Assembly: GCF_014621695.1 (NCBI RefSeq)
Contig: NZ_CP061281.1
Location: forward strand, 6,944,001 to 7,008,000
Reading direction: 5' to 3'
DNA length: 64,000 bases
From: Streptomyces xanthii
Lineage (GTDB): Bacteria; Actinomycetota; Actinomycetes; Streptomycetales; Streptomycetaceae
Part shown: in pieces, positions 52,868 through 60,750 of the stretch
How positions within the stretch are numbered: the stretch's first letter is position 1
How the letters are laid out: every line of letters begins with the position of its first letter
The notes under the pieces: model-generated
What the model saw: the letters and a program-made list of their open reading frames with translations, nothing else
What the model was told of the DNA's origin: nothing
The model's database searches: none
Position numbers and translations under genes: made by a program

Positions 52868-54307
52868 CTACCGTGCCTCGCTCGCCGGGAGGTCCGGCTT
52901 CTGGGGGGACATCGAGCGGTCCTTGAGCCCGGAGGTCACGGCCGCGTGGATCTCCTCCGGGGACAGGTACGCGTCCGTCATCTCGAAGTCCTTCAGGGTG
53001 GCCGGGCGGTTGCGCTGGAAGCCCGTGCGGACGAAGTCGTCGCCCGCGACCGCGTTCAGGCCCCAGTTCGCCGCCGTGCGGAAGCGGGCCGGGCCCGTGC
53101 GCAGGGCCGCGAGGTGGTAGCCGCGGGCCACGATCTGCGCGGGCAGGCCGGTCAGCTGCACGCCCATCGGCTTCGACACCGCCTGGATGCCACCGAGGTC
53201 CACGACCAGCCCCAGGTCCTTGTGGCGGTACGGGGTCAGCGGGGTGCCCCGGACGGCCGCGAGGACGTTGCGCGCGGCCGCCCATCCCTGGCGCATCGCG
53301 TGCTGGGCCGTCGGCGGGCAGATCGCGTCGTCGCCCTTCACGATGTCCGGGACCGCCGCCGCGTCGCCGAGCGCGAAGACGCCGTCGAGGCCCGGGACCG
53401 TCAGCTCGGGGGTGACGACGAGCCGGCCGCGGTTCGTCTCGGCGCCCAGCGTCGCGATCAGCGGGCTCGGCGCGACACCGGCCGTCCAGATGAGGGTGTG
53501 GCACGGCAGTTCGCGGCCGTCGGTGAGCGTCACCGTGTCCGCCGTGACCTTCGCGACGGACACCCCGAGCGAGATGTGCAGGCCGCGCTTCTGCAGGATC
53601 TCCATGGCCTTGTCGCCGAGCCGCTCGCCGAGCTCCGGCATCAGCTTCGGCGCCACGTCGACCAGATGCCACTTGATCTGCCGCGGGTCGAGACCCTGGT
53701 ACCGCTTCACCGCCGCCGTGGTCAGCCGCTGAAGATACGCGGCCGTCTCCGTGCCCGCGTAACCGCCGCCGACCACCACGAACTGCAGCCGCGCCTCCCG
53801 CTCGGCCGGGTCCGAGCTGGCCGCCGCGAGGTCGAGCTGGGCGATGACGTGGTCGCGGATCCAGGCCGCCTCGGCGAGCGTCTTCACGCCGACCGCGTAC
53901 TCGTCGATGCCCGGGATGTCGAACTGCCGGGTCACACTGCCCGGCGTCAGCACGAGATGGTCGTAGCGCTCCACGATCGTCTCGCCGTTGATCTTCCGGA
54001 CCACGACGGCCTTCGCCTGCGGATCCACCCCGACCGCGCCCCCGGGGATGATCGAGGCGCGCCGCACCATCCGGCGCAGCGGCACCGCGACGGACTGCGG
54101 GGTGAGGACACCGGACGCGACGTGCGGCAGCAGCGGCAGATACAGCTGGTGGTCGGTGGGGCTGATGAGCTTGAGCACCGCCTCGCCGGGCTCGAGCTCC
54201 TTCTCCAGCTTGTGCGCGCACTCCATCCCGGCGAACCCGCCGCCGACGATCAGGATCCGCGGCACGGTCGACTTGCGGGGAGCTTTGGTGTTCCGGGGAG
54301 CGGTCAT
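52868..54307 (-). CDS. Type II NADH dehydrogenase-like FAD oxidoreductase
   Basis: A 479-residue NDH-2 type flavoprotein that would pass electrons from NADH to quinone at the membrane surface without proton pumping. FAD motif ILIVGGGFAGMECAHKLEKE near 18-37; NAD motif FVVVGGGYAGTETAAYLQ near 177; GVFALGDAAAVPDIVKG binds FAD phosphate, and CPPTAQHAMRQGWAAARNV matches the quinone-side helix. The C-terminal 90 residues form the amphipathic membrane-binding region. ATG 54307 has GGAGAG upstream; an ATG 25 codons earlier is less likely. Confidence 0.88.
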   Translation of the reverse strand: MTAPRNTKAPRKSTVPRILIVGGGFAGMECAHKLEKELEPGEAVLKLISPTDHQLYLPLLPHVASGVLTPQSVAVPLRRMVRRASIIPGGAVGVDPQAKAVVVRKINGETIVERYDHLVLTPGSVTRQFDIPGIDEYAVGVKTLAEAAWIRDHVIAQLDLAAASSDPAEREARLQFVVVGGGYAGTETAAYLQRLTTAAVKRYQGLDPRQIKWHLVDVAPKLMPELGERLGDKAMEILQKRGLHISLGVSVAKVTADTVTLTDGRELPCHTLIWTAGVAPSPLIATLGAETNRGRLVVTPELTVPGLDGVFALGDAAAVPDIVKGDDAICPPTAQHAMRQGWAAARNVLAAVRGTPLTPYRHKDLGLVVDLGGIQAVSKPMGVQLTGLPAQIVARGYHLAALRTGPARFRTAANWGLNAVAGDDFVRTGFQRNRPATLKDFEMTDAYLSPEEIHAAVTSGLKDRSMSPQKPDLPASEAR

Positions 54308-54473
54308 CTCGGCTCTCTCCTGGGCTGAGCGGGGCGGACGGGGACATGGGTCCGCGCCGGTCACGGTTCTCCCGATCGGCACGGATCATTCCCCGGACTC
54401 AGCGCTATCCTGTGCCCTCACCGCCCGGCGCGCATGTCAAATGCGCCAATTCGCGCCCCCGTCGCGCCGGGCC

Positions 54474-54866
54474 TCAGATGCCCGGCCGGTAGCGGATCGG
54501 ATGGTCCGCCGGGACCTCGACGAGCACGAGCTCGTGGCCGTCCGGATCCGCGATCCACATCTCGACCAGCCCCCAGGGCTCCCTCACCGGCTCCCGCAGC
54601 ACGCTCACCCCGCGCGCCGCCAGCTCCTCGTGCGCCGCCCGCACGTCCGCCACCTGGAGCCACAGCCGCACCGGCTGCGCCACCAGCTCCGCGGCCCGCC
54701 CCGACAGCTCCAGGAAGCCGCCGCCCAGGAAGTACACGGTGCCCCGCTCGGGCCCGGTGCCGAACTCGCGGTAGACGCCGAGCCCCAGCACCTCGCCGTA
54801 GAAGGTGCGCGACCGCTCGGGGTCGACGGGCCGCAACAGCACCCGGCTGCTCAGTACATGAACCAT
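54474..54866 (-). CDS. VOC family protein (glyoxalase/bleomycin-resistance fold)
   Basis: A 130-residue single-chain VOC protein. The two modules are LLRPVDPERSRTFYGEVLGLGVYREF and LWLQVADVRAAHEELAARGVSVL, ending DPDGHELVLVEVP with a possible metal-ligand Glu. It may bind a small molecule or act as a lyase or isomerase. ATG 54866 (MVHVLSSR) matches the family start and is divergent from the GNAT gene 92 bp away. Confidence 0.83.
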   Translation of the reverse strand: MVHVLSSRVLLRPVDPERSRTFYGEVLGLGVYREFGTGPERGTVYFLGGGFLELSGRAAELVAQPVRLWLQVADVRAAHEELAARGVSVLREPVREPWGLVEMWIADPDGHELVLVEVPADHPIRYRPGI

Positions 54867-54958
54867 GCCGACGCAGCGTAGTGCGCGCGCGTTACGCTCG
54901 ACGGCGCCCACGGGCCCGTCCGCCGCCGGAGCCCCGTACGAGATCGGAGAGCCGCCCC

Positions 54959-55510
54959 ATGACCGTCGCCCCCACTTCCGCCACCGGTGACCTGGTCTTC
55001 CGTGACGCCACGGAGGCCGACACCGAGGTGCTCGTCGCGCTGATCGAATCGGCCTACCGGGGCGACTCCAGCCGGGTGGGCTGGACCACCGAGGCGGACA
55101 TCCTCCAAGGGCAGCGGACCGACCCGCAGGGCGTCCTCGACGTCATCGAGGGGGAGGGCAGCCGGCTGCTCGTCGTCGAGCGGGACGGCCAGGTGGTGGC
55201 CTGCTGCCAGCTGGAGCACCGCGGCCCGCACGCCTACTTCGGCATGTTCGCCGTCAGCCCGGCGCTCCAGGGCGCCGGACTCGGCAAGGTGATCATCGCG
55301 GAGGCCGAGCGGTCGGTGCGCGAGACCTGGGGCGTCACCGAGATGCACATGACGGTGATCTCCGTGCGCGAGGAACTCATCGCCTGGTACGAGCGTCGCG
55401 GCTACCGCCGTACGGGGGAGCTGAGCCCCTTCCCGTACGGCGACGAGCGCTTCGGCGTACCGCAGCGCGCCGACCTGCAGTTCGAGCTGCTGGTCAAGCC
55501 GCTGGTCTGA
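54959..55510 (+). CDS. GNAT family N-acetyltransferase
   Basis: A 183-residue GCN5-type acetyltransferase. Motif A is YFGMFAVSPALQGAGLGKVIIAEAERSVRE with the pyrophosphate-binding loop QGAGLGK; motif B has LIAWYERRGYRRTGE. The acceptor amine is unknown. ATG 54959 is preceded by GATCGGAGAG. The frame reads open upstream but only as Pro/Arg-rich low-complexity sequence, so this start is safe. Confidence 0.88.
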   Translation: MTVAPTSATGDLVFRDATEADTEVLVALIESAYRGDSSRVGWTTEADILQGQRTDPQGVLDVIEGEGSRLLVVERDGQVVACCQLEHRGPHAYFGMFAVSPALQGAGLGKVIIAEAERSVRETWGVTEMHMTVISVREELIAWYERRGYRRTGELSPFPYGDERFGVPQRADLQFELLVKPLV

Positions 55511-55520
55511 ACCGCCGGGC

Positions 55521-56204
55521 CTACGCGGTGAAGCGGCCCGTGCGCTTGATCTCCGGGTAGTCCGTCGTGGCCCCGTCGAGACCGAGCGCGCGGACCAGGC
55601 GCAGGTCGTCCTGCGTGTTCACGACCCAGCCGATGATCCGCAGGTCGGCCTTGCGGGCGTGCTCCACGATCTCCTGCGTGAGCCGCCGGATGTTGAGGAC
55701 GAGCGTGCCCGCGCCGACGGCAGCGGCCCGCTCCACCACGTCCGTGCCGTAGCGGCTCGCGACCAGCGCGGTGCGCACGCCGGGGACGAGGCGGGCGATC
55801 TCCGCGACGGCCTCGTCGTGGAAGGAGATCACCTCGACGCGGTCGACCAGGCCGCGGCGGTGCATCACCTCCGCGAGGGCGCGGGCCGCCGCCGTGTCCT
55901 TGATCTCGGCCTGCAGCGGCGCGCTCACCGCGTCCAGGACCTCCTCGAAGACGGGGATGCGTTCGCCGCGGCCGGCGTCGAAGGTGCGCAACTCCTCCAG
56001 CGTGTATCCGGCGATCGGGCCGCTGCCGTCCGTCGTGCGGTCGACGTCCGCGTCGTGCATGACGACGAGCGCGCCGTCCTTGCTCAGGTGCAGGTCGAGT
56101 TCGATCAGGTCGAGCCCCGCCCGCTCGGCGGCGACGAAGGAACGGAGCGTGTTCTCGGGCTCGACACCCATGACTCCGCGATGGCCGATGGTGAGGAAGT
56201 TCAA
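55521..56204 (-). CDS. Glycerophosphodiester phosphodiesterase family protein
   Basis: A 227-residue TIM-barrel GDPD hydrolysing glycerophosphodiesters to an alcohol and glycerol-3-phosphate. HRGVMGVEPENT holds the catalytic His, Arg and metal Glu; LDLIELDLHLSKDGALVVMHDADVDRTTDG holds the second His and metal residues. No signal peptide, so it acts in the cytoplasm. TTG 56204 (giving MNFLTIGHRG) is preferred because GGAAGCGAG precedes it and homologues start there; GTG 56243 is an alternative. The MITE-like element begins 60 bp upstream. Confidence 0.87.
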   Translation of the reverse strand: MNFLTIGHRGVMGVEPENTLRSFVAAERAGLDLIELDLHLSKDGALVVMHDADVDRTTDGSGPIAGYTLEELRTFDAGRGERIPVFEEVLDAVSAPLQAEIKDTAAARALAEVMHRRGLVDRVEVISFHDEAVAEIARLVPGVRTALVASRYGTDVVERAAAVGAGTLVLNIRRLTQEIVEHARKADLRIIGWVVNTQDDLRLVRALGLDGATTDYPEIKRTGRFTA

Positions 56205-56263
56205 GGTGGTCTCGCTTCCGTCGACGGTGACACGCCGCCGCACGCCGGCGACGGCCTTCGCAG

Positions 56264-56469
56264 CCTAGAGCCTTTCTTTCGGATCCGGCTGGGCTCGTGG
56301 GGCGTGGCAGGCGCGTCTGCGGCGTTGTCGTCGGTTGCCAACTCCCCCAAGCTCTCGGCTTCGCTCGAGCAGGGGGGACCCCCATCGCGTTGTCGCCCTC
56401 CTCCGCCTTGCAGCTGCACGCACCACGCCCCGCTCCCTGATCCAGCCGGATCCGAAAGAAGGGCCCTAG
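56264..56469. mobile_element. 206-bp MITE-like element with long terminal inverted repeats
   Basis: Both ends begin with CTAG and then match in inverted orientation: TTCTTTCGGATCCGGCTGG (56274-56292) is the exact complement of 56442-56460, and GGGGCGTGG (56299-56307) pairs with 56423-56431, so arms are about 45-50 bp. The centre has another stem, CCCCC..GCTC against GAGC..GGGGG (about 56345-56376). It has no ORF and sits between gdpd and padR. It could be a miniature transposable element or a large mRNA-end hairpin. Confidence 0.65.
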
Positions 56470-56499
56470 CCGCCGCCACGCGCGCGGGAGCCGGACGCG

Positions 56500-57084
56500 T
56501 CAAGGCGCGGCGCGCTGCGGGTCCTCGGGCGGGGTGAGCGCGGCCAGGTCCGCGAGCATCGCGCGGGACAGCTCGATCTCGGCCTCCAGGCGGCGTTCGC
56601 TCCAGCGCAGGGCGATCTGCGGGTGGGCCCAGGCCTCGACGCCGTCCGCCCGCGCGAGCGCGTCCCGCACCTCCTTCAACTCGCCCTCGGTGCGCGCCAC
56701 ATGCTCCCGTACGAGGGTCTCCAGGCGCTCCGGCGTGGCCAGATGCCCGAGCCACACGCGCAGGACCACCGGATGGCGCAGGCCCACCGGGTCGACGTCC
56801 TGCCCGCCGTCCGCCCAGGCGGCGAGCGCGGCCCGGCCCTGCTCGGTGATCGCGTAGGACCGCTTCGTACGGGGTTCCTGCGGACCCGAGCGCCGCGACG
56901 TCACGTGCCCGAGCTCCTCCAGGCGCCGCAGCTCCGCGTAGATCTGGCTGAAGGCCGGGGCGCCGTAGAAGAACCGCAGGGACGCGTCCGCCCACTTCTT
57001 CAGCTCGTACCCGGTCCGCTCACCGGGGAAGGAGAGCAGGCCGAGGACGGCCCAGGCGGTCGGCGGCAGCGACGTGGTCGGCAT
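56500..57084 (-). CDS. PadR family transcriptional regulator
   Basis: A 194-residue PadR protein with the C-terminal VirR-type helical dimerisation domain. The winged helix is AVLGLLSFPGERTGYELKKW through IYAELRRLEELGHVTSRRSGPQEPRTKRSYAITEQGRAAL. PadR regulators answer to phenolic acids or antibiotics. ATG 57084. It is next to a nitrobindin-like gene on the same strand, 45 bp apart, but a functional link is not evident. Confidence 0.88.
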   Translation of the reverse strand: MPTTSLPPTAWAVLGLLSFPGERTGYELKKWADASLRFFYGAPAFSQIYAELRRLEELGHVTSRRSGPQEPRTKRSYAITEQGRAALAAWADGGQDVDPVGLRHPVVLRVWLGHLATPERLETLVREHVARTEGELKEVRDALARADGVEAWAHPQIALRWSERRLEAEIELSRAMLADLAALTPPEDPQRAAP

Positions 57085-57129
57085 GCGTCCGCATTGAAGG
57101 TGACCGGGGGAGCCGGCGCAAGAGGCCCG

Positions 57130-57663
57130 CTACTCGGCGTCCGCCCTGTGCAGCAGCGCCGACAGGTGGTGCTGCAGCGGCTGCCCCACCGCCGCGAGGT
57201 CGTGGGCGAACGCCAGCGCGCCGGAGTCGGTCAGCGTGTAGCGCCGCCGGGTCGCCTCGACGTGCTTCGCGGTGGGGGTCAGCGCGACGTGCTGCGCGGT
57301 CAGATCGACGACGCCGTCGGCCGCGTACCCGACAGCGACCTCCGCGATCCCGGTCGGCTGGGTGATCAGCGCCTCGATGCGGCCGTCGGGCTGCAGCCGC
57401 CACCACCCGCTCTCCCGCGCCGCAGGGCGCACCGGCCCGCCCTCCCCGTCGGTGATCCAGGCCCGCGCCGTCACCTGCAGGAACGGCCGCCCGTCATGAC
57501 TGAAGGTGACCTCCTGCCCGTACGTGAACCCGCTCTCCAGCGTCGGATACTCCCCGGCCCCCCGCCCCCGCCAGGTCCCGATCAGCCCGAGCACGGGCGC
57601 GAGCAACGGATGGGGCTCGGGGGACGCGTCGGCGTAGGGGTACGAGGGCGCGGGGTCGGTCAC
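57130..57663 (-). CDS. Nitrobindin-like heme-binding beta-barrel (FABP family)
   Basis: A 177-residue ten-stranded barrel. The family signature G-x-W-x-G-x-G-x-G-x-YP is visible as [13 protein letters not shown] near 29-41. The C-terminal strand has [18 protein letters not shown], whose His would coordinate heme. Nitrobindins bind ferric heme and isomerise peroxynitrite. ATG 57663. A strong hairpin and the tRNA-like gene lie upstream on the same strand. Confidence 0.88.
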   Translation of the reverse strand: MTDPAPSYPYADASPEPHPLLAPVLGLIGTWRGRGAGEYPTLESGFTYGQEVTFSHDGRPFLQVTARAWITDGEGGPVRPAARESGWWRLQPDGRIEALITQPTGIAEVAVGYAADGVVDLTAQHVALTPTAKHVEATRRRYTLTDSGALAFAHDLAAVGQPLQHHLSALLHRADAE

Positions 57664-57771
57664 GGGGTACTCCTGAGGTTCTTGCGGTGCGAGGGGCCAG
57701 CCTAGGGCGTGGGGGAGGTCGGCTGCTGGGCGAGAACCCCGCTCGGGAACCGGAACCCTGGAACTGGCGAA

Positions 57772-57805
57772 GCCGTCCGCCCAAAATCCCCCGTGGGCGG
57801 ACGGC
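57772..57805. terminator. 11-bp perfect hairpin after the tRNA-like gene
   Basis: GCCGTCCGCCC (57772-57782) and GGGCGGACGGC (57795-57805) with a 12-nt loop. It is directly downstream, on the minus strand, of the permuted tRNA-like gene and would end its transcript. Confidence 0.8.
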
Positions 57806-57813
57806 TCGCGTCC

Positions 57814-57960
57814 GGTGTCCAGAGGTCAGGGTCGGAGCAGGCGACATGGCGCTCTACCAGCTGAGCTACGCCGGCCCGAAGCCGGCGACGGGACTCGAAC
57901 CCGCGACAACCCGTTACCGAAACGAAGTAGCCCGCTCCTGCGCACCTGGACGCCGTCACC
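57814..57960 (-). tRNA. Circularly permuted tRNA-like gene (3' half before 5' half; candidate anticodon CGG)
   Basis: On the minus strand the T-arm comes first (GCGGG 57904-57900, TTCGAGT, CCCGT 57892-57888), then the acceptor 3' strand CGCCGGC (57887-57881), a TTCGG loop, the exact acceptor 5' strand GCCGGCG (57875-57869), TA, and a perfect D-arm (GCTC-AGCTGGTA-GAGC, 57866-57851). Upstream of the T-arm, spaced by a 5-nt variable loop, is an anticodon arm TTCGT-TTCGGTA-ACGGG (57926-57910) with U33 and anticodon CGG. Joining G57850 to T57926 gives a 72-nt cloverleaf with U8-A14, G15-C48, G18G19, A21, G53-C61, U54-A58 all intact. Flanks GGAGCGGGC/GCCTGCTCC and GTCCAG/CTGGAC pair and bring the ends together. 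U37 and two G-U pairs are odd; no CCA is encoded. A terminator follows. Confidence 0.62.
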
Positions 57961-58015
57961 GTAGCCGCGCGGCGGACCGTCCCGCATCCGAATTTCCGTC
58001 GCGCCCCTTCCCATG

Positions 58016-58048
58016 TATGACTGACCGTCATATAACGACTCGTCATAT
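58016..58048 (+). promoter_or_regulatory. Palindrome cluster upstream of LLM gene
   Basis: TATGAC-tgacc-GTCATA (58016-58032) is perfect. CGTCATAT recurs directly at 58026-58033 and 58041-58048, and ATAT-a-ACGA-c-TCGT-c-ATAT overlaps them. The AT-rich block is about 75-105 bp before the LLM start and could hold operator and promoter. Confidence 0.5.
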
Positions 58049-58120
58049 GGCGGGCGTGGCTGTCGGCGCACGGCAGGCTCCGTCGTCCGAGGAAAACCGA
58101 TCCGAACCCCGGGAGGGGAC

Positions 58121-59257
58121 GTGAAGTTCTCCGTCATCTTCGAGGCCCAGCTCGCCGATCCCACGGTCGAGCGAGAGCATCAGCTCTTCCACGACTGTGT
58201 CGAACAGGCCGTCCTCGCCGAGGAGATGGGCTTCGACCGCGTCTGGGCGGTCGAGCACCACTCCCTCAAGTGGTACGCCCACATGTCCGCACCCGAGATC
58301 TTCCTGACCTGGGTCGCCGCCCGCACCTCCCGCATCCGCATCGGACACGGCGTCGTCTGCATGCCGTTCAACTTCAACCACCCGGCCCGCGTCGCCGAAC
58401 GCGCCGCCACCCTCGACCTGCTGTCCGGCGGCCGGCTCGACCTCGGCGCGGGGCGCGGCGGCACCGAGCAGGAGACCAGTCTGTGCGGCGTCGACAAGGA
58501 ACGCACCACGCAGGAGGTCGAGGAGGCCCTGCGGATCATCGGCAAGGCCTGGGAGAAGGACGAGCTGGAGCACCACGGCCCGCTCCTCGACATCGACCCG
58601 CACCCGATCCTGCCCCGCCCCGCGCAGACCCCGCACCCTCCGCTCTTCCTGGCCTGCAGCCGCACCGAGACCCTGCGCCAGGCCGCCGAACTCGGCGTCG
58701 GCGCCCTGGTGATGGGCTTCGCGGGCCCGGAGTCGATCGCCGAGATGCGCACGGCCTACGACGCGGCGATCGCGGCCCGGGGCCCCGAGCGCCTCGTCTC
58801 CTCGGTCGTCAACGACCACTTCTCGGTGCTGTGCCCGACGATCGTCCTGGACGACCGCGAGACGGCCCGCGCCGTCGGCATCCGGGGTCAGCGCTTCTTC
58901 GCCCAGTCCATCGGGCACTGGTACGGCGGCGCCGGCGTCCCCGACGAGGCCGTCGTCGAGGGCACGGACGAGGCGGCGGCGATGCGTGCGGCCGCCGAGC
59001 AGGTCGTGGCCCGGCTCCACGAACAGCGGATCCCGGTCCGCCCCACGGCCACCGCCACCTTCAACGCCGACCACGCCTACGGCACCGCCGAGGACGCCAT
59101 CGCCTACGTGCAACGCCTGATCGACGCGGGCGCCGACGAGATCATGTGCCTCATCCAGATGGGCACGGTGCCGCAGGAGGCGTGCCTGGAGACGCTGCGC
59201 CAGTGGGGAGAGAAGGTCATCCCGCACTTCAGGCAGGCAGATCCGGCGACGTCCTAG
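58121..59257 (+). CDS. LLM-class flavin-dependent oxidoreductase
   Basis: A 378-residue luciferase-like monooxygenase-fold protein. VWAVEHHSLKWYAHMSAPEIFL near 46-67 and GVVCMPFNFNHPARVAERAATLDLLSGGRLDLGAGRG near 82-118 are the FMN or F420 pocket signatures; PPLFLACSRTETLRQAAELGVG supplies the phosphate site. The EHH motif and a lack of the F420-type SDHF favour an FMN-reductase-fed alkanal-type monooxygenase. The start is GTG 58121 with GGGAGGGG upstream. Palindromes at 58016-58048 may control it; no regulator is adjacent. Confidence 0.86.
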   Translation: MKFSVIFEAQLADPTVEREHQLFHDCVEQAVLAEEMGFDRVWAVEHHSLKWYAHMSAPEIFLTWVAARTSRIRIGHGVVCMPFNFNHPARVAERAATLDLLSGGRLDLGAGRGGTEQETSLCGVDKERTTQEVEEALRIIGKAWEKDELEHHGPLLDIDPHPILPRPAQTPHPPLFLACSRTETLRQAAELGVGALVMGFAGPESIAEMRTAYDAAIAARGPERLVSSVVNDHFSVLCPTIVLDDRETARAVGIRGQRFFAQSIGHWYGGAGVPDEAVVEGTDEAAAMRAAAEQVVARLHEQRIPVRPTATATFNADHAYGTAEDAIAYVQRLIDAGADEIMCLIQMGTVPQEACLETLRQWGEKVIPHFRQADPATS

Positions 59258-59658
59258 CCGCTCCCGGTCAGGCGGCCGGCACCACACACGATCAGCGACT
59301 CCGTCGTGGGGCGCGACCATCCTGCTCCTGGGGCGCGCGCGGGGCTGTACTCATTCAGCGACTCTGTCGCGGGCCGCGAACAACTGGCCCCTGGGGCGCA
59401 CGAAGTGTGCCTCCCAGGGGCGCGGGGAACTGCGCGAGAAGCCCCACCGGGCGGCACCCGGCGACGATCCTCGGCCCCCGCGGCGGAGCCCCCGCGACCG
59501 AAGCGCCGCATGCCGCACCCGGCGGCCGCACGCAACCCCACGACGGCGAACCGGAGTCGCGCACGGGGCTTCCTCATGCGGCCCCGCCGGGCCACAGTCA
59601 CCCCGAGCACTCCCGTCCACCCGCCACCCGCCCCCCGACCACTCACCCGGAGCCGCCC
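59258..59658. repeat. 401-bp gene-free gap with direct repeats and hairpins
   Basis: Two 45-bp direct copies, 59292-59336 and 59355-59399, both begin TCAGCGACTC and end CCTGGGGCGC (about 37 of 45 identical). CTGGG-GCGCAC / GTGTG-CCCAG (about 59390-59420) makes a hairpin. AGGGGCGCGGGGAACTGCGC (near 59417) is a motif I recall as widespread in Streptomyces intergenic DNA; a related GGGGCGCGGGGCTG is at 36951. No gene is supported here. Confidence 0.6.
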
Positions 59659-60669
59659 ATGTCCGCCAAGAACGGCAACGCCGCCGACCGGCTCGACCCC
59701 GGTGCCCGACCCCTGGTCGATGCCATCGCCGCCTTCTTCCCCGACGTGGGCGGCGCCGTCACCGACGCGGTCGAGGCCCGCCGGATCCTCGACGCGACCC
59801 CGCCGTCCCCGCTGCCCGTCCCCGACGTGGGCGGGGTCGAGGACCGGGAGATACCCGGGCCGCCCGGAGCGCCGCCGATCCCGGTCCGGATCTACGCTCC
59901 GCAGGGCGGCGGCGCGCAGGCGCGGCCGCTCGTCGTGTTCTTCCACGGCGGCGGCTGGGTCCTGTGCGGGCTCGACAGTCACGACGGCACGGCCCGCGCC
60001 CTGTGCGCCGACGCCGGGGCCGTCGTCGTCTCGGTCGACTACCGGCTCGCCCCCGAGTCCCCGTTCCCGGCCGCCGTCCACGACGCGTACGCCGCCGTGC
60101 GCTGGGCGGCGGACCACGCGGCGGAACTCGGCGCGGACCCGGACACGCTGACCGTCGCGGGGGACAGCGCCGGCGGCAACCTCGCCGCCGTCGTCTCCCA
60201 GATCGCCCGCGACGAGGGCGGCCCGCACATCGCCCGGCAGATCCTCGTCTACCCCGCGACCGACGCCCGGGGCCGCTCCGGCTCGTACGCGGACAACGCG
60301 TCGGGGTACTTCCTCACGACCGCCGCCTGTGCGTGGTTCAGGGAGCAGTACCTCGGCCCGGACGGTGATCCGGCCCACCCGCGCGTCTCGCCGCTGCTCG
60401 CCGAGGACCTCTCCGGGCTGCCGCCCGCCCATGTCGTCACGGCCGGCTGCGATCCGCTGTGCGACGAGGGCCGGGCCTACGCGACGGCGCTGCGCGAGGC
60501 CGGGGTGCAGGTCGGCGAGAGCTACTTTCCGGCCATGTTCCACGGGTTCTTCGGCTTCCCCCAGCTCCTCGAAGACGCCCGCGCGGCCCACGCCGCTGTG
60601 ACAGAGGTCATCGTTTCGACCCTCACCGACAGGAAAAACAGCGGTGCTACCGGGGGTGGCGCAGGATAA
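59659..60669 (+). CDS. HSL-family alpha/beta hydrolase (esterase)
   Basis: A 336-residue hormone-sensitive-lipase-type carboxylesterase. The oxyanion motif is FFHGGGWVLCG (HGGG), the nucleophile elbow is GDSAGGNLAA, the acid is in AGCDPLCDEG, and the His is in MFHGFFGF. It hydrolyses short-chain acyl esters in the cytoplasm. ATG 59659 is preceded by CGGAG. Its TAA is followed almost at once by the leader hairpin of the DUF6421 operon, and a GATAAT -10-like box overlaps the stop codon. Confidence 0.9.
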   Translation: MSAKNGNAADRLDPGARPLVDAIAAFFPDVGGAVTDAVEARRILDATPPSPLPVPDVGGVEDREIPGPPGAPPIPVRIYAPQGGGAQARPLVVFFHGGGWVLCGLDSHDGTARALCADAGAVVVSVDYRLAPESPFPAAVHDAYAAVRWAADHAAELGADPDTLTVAGDSAGGNLAAVVSQIARDEGGPHIARQILVYPATDARGRSGSYADNASGYFLTTAACAWFREQYLGPDGDPAHPRVSPLLAEDLSGLPPAHVVTAGCDPLCDEGRAYATALREAGVQVGESYFPAMFHGFFGFPQLLEDARAAHAAVTEVIVSTLTDRKNSGATGGGAG

Positions 60670-60733
60670 TTTCCACTGGCTCCCCTTGCTCGGAAGAACC
60701 TCGCATGCATACGGTGTCCATACGCGAGGTTCT
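60665..60733 (+). promoter_or_regulatory. DUF6421 operon promoter and leader hairpin
   Basis: GATAAT (60665-60670) is a good -10 box. AGAACCTCGC (60695-60704) and GCGAGGTTCT (60724-60733) form a perfect 10-bp stem with a 19-nt loop that contains two CATACG copies. It ends 5 bp before GTGGAGGATGG, the ribosome site of the next gene. Confidence 0.55.
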
Positions 60734-60750
60734 CCCGTGGAGGATGGGAC

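Noticed and set aside
57881..57957. A normal-order 77-nt tRNA using upstream GACGGCG as the 5' acceptor strand
   Set aside because: GACGGCG pairs with CGCCGGC at 6 of 7, but no D-arm with conserved A14, G18G19 or proper stem exists between it and the anticodon arm, while a perfect acceptor strand and D-arm lie on the other side. Kept only as an alternative of a decayed duplicate.
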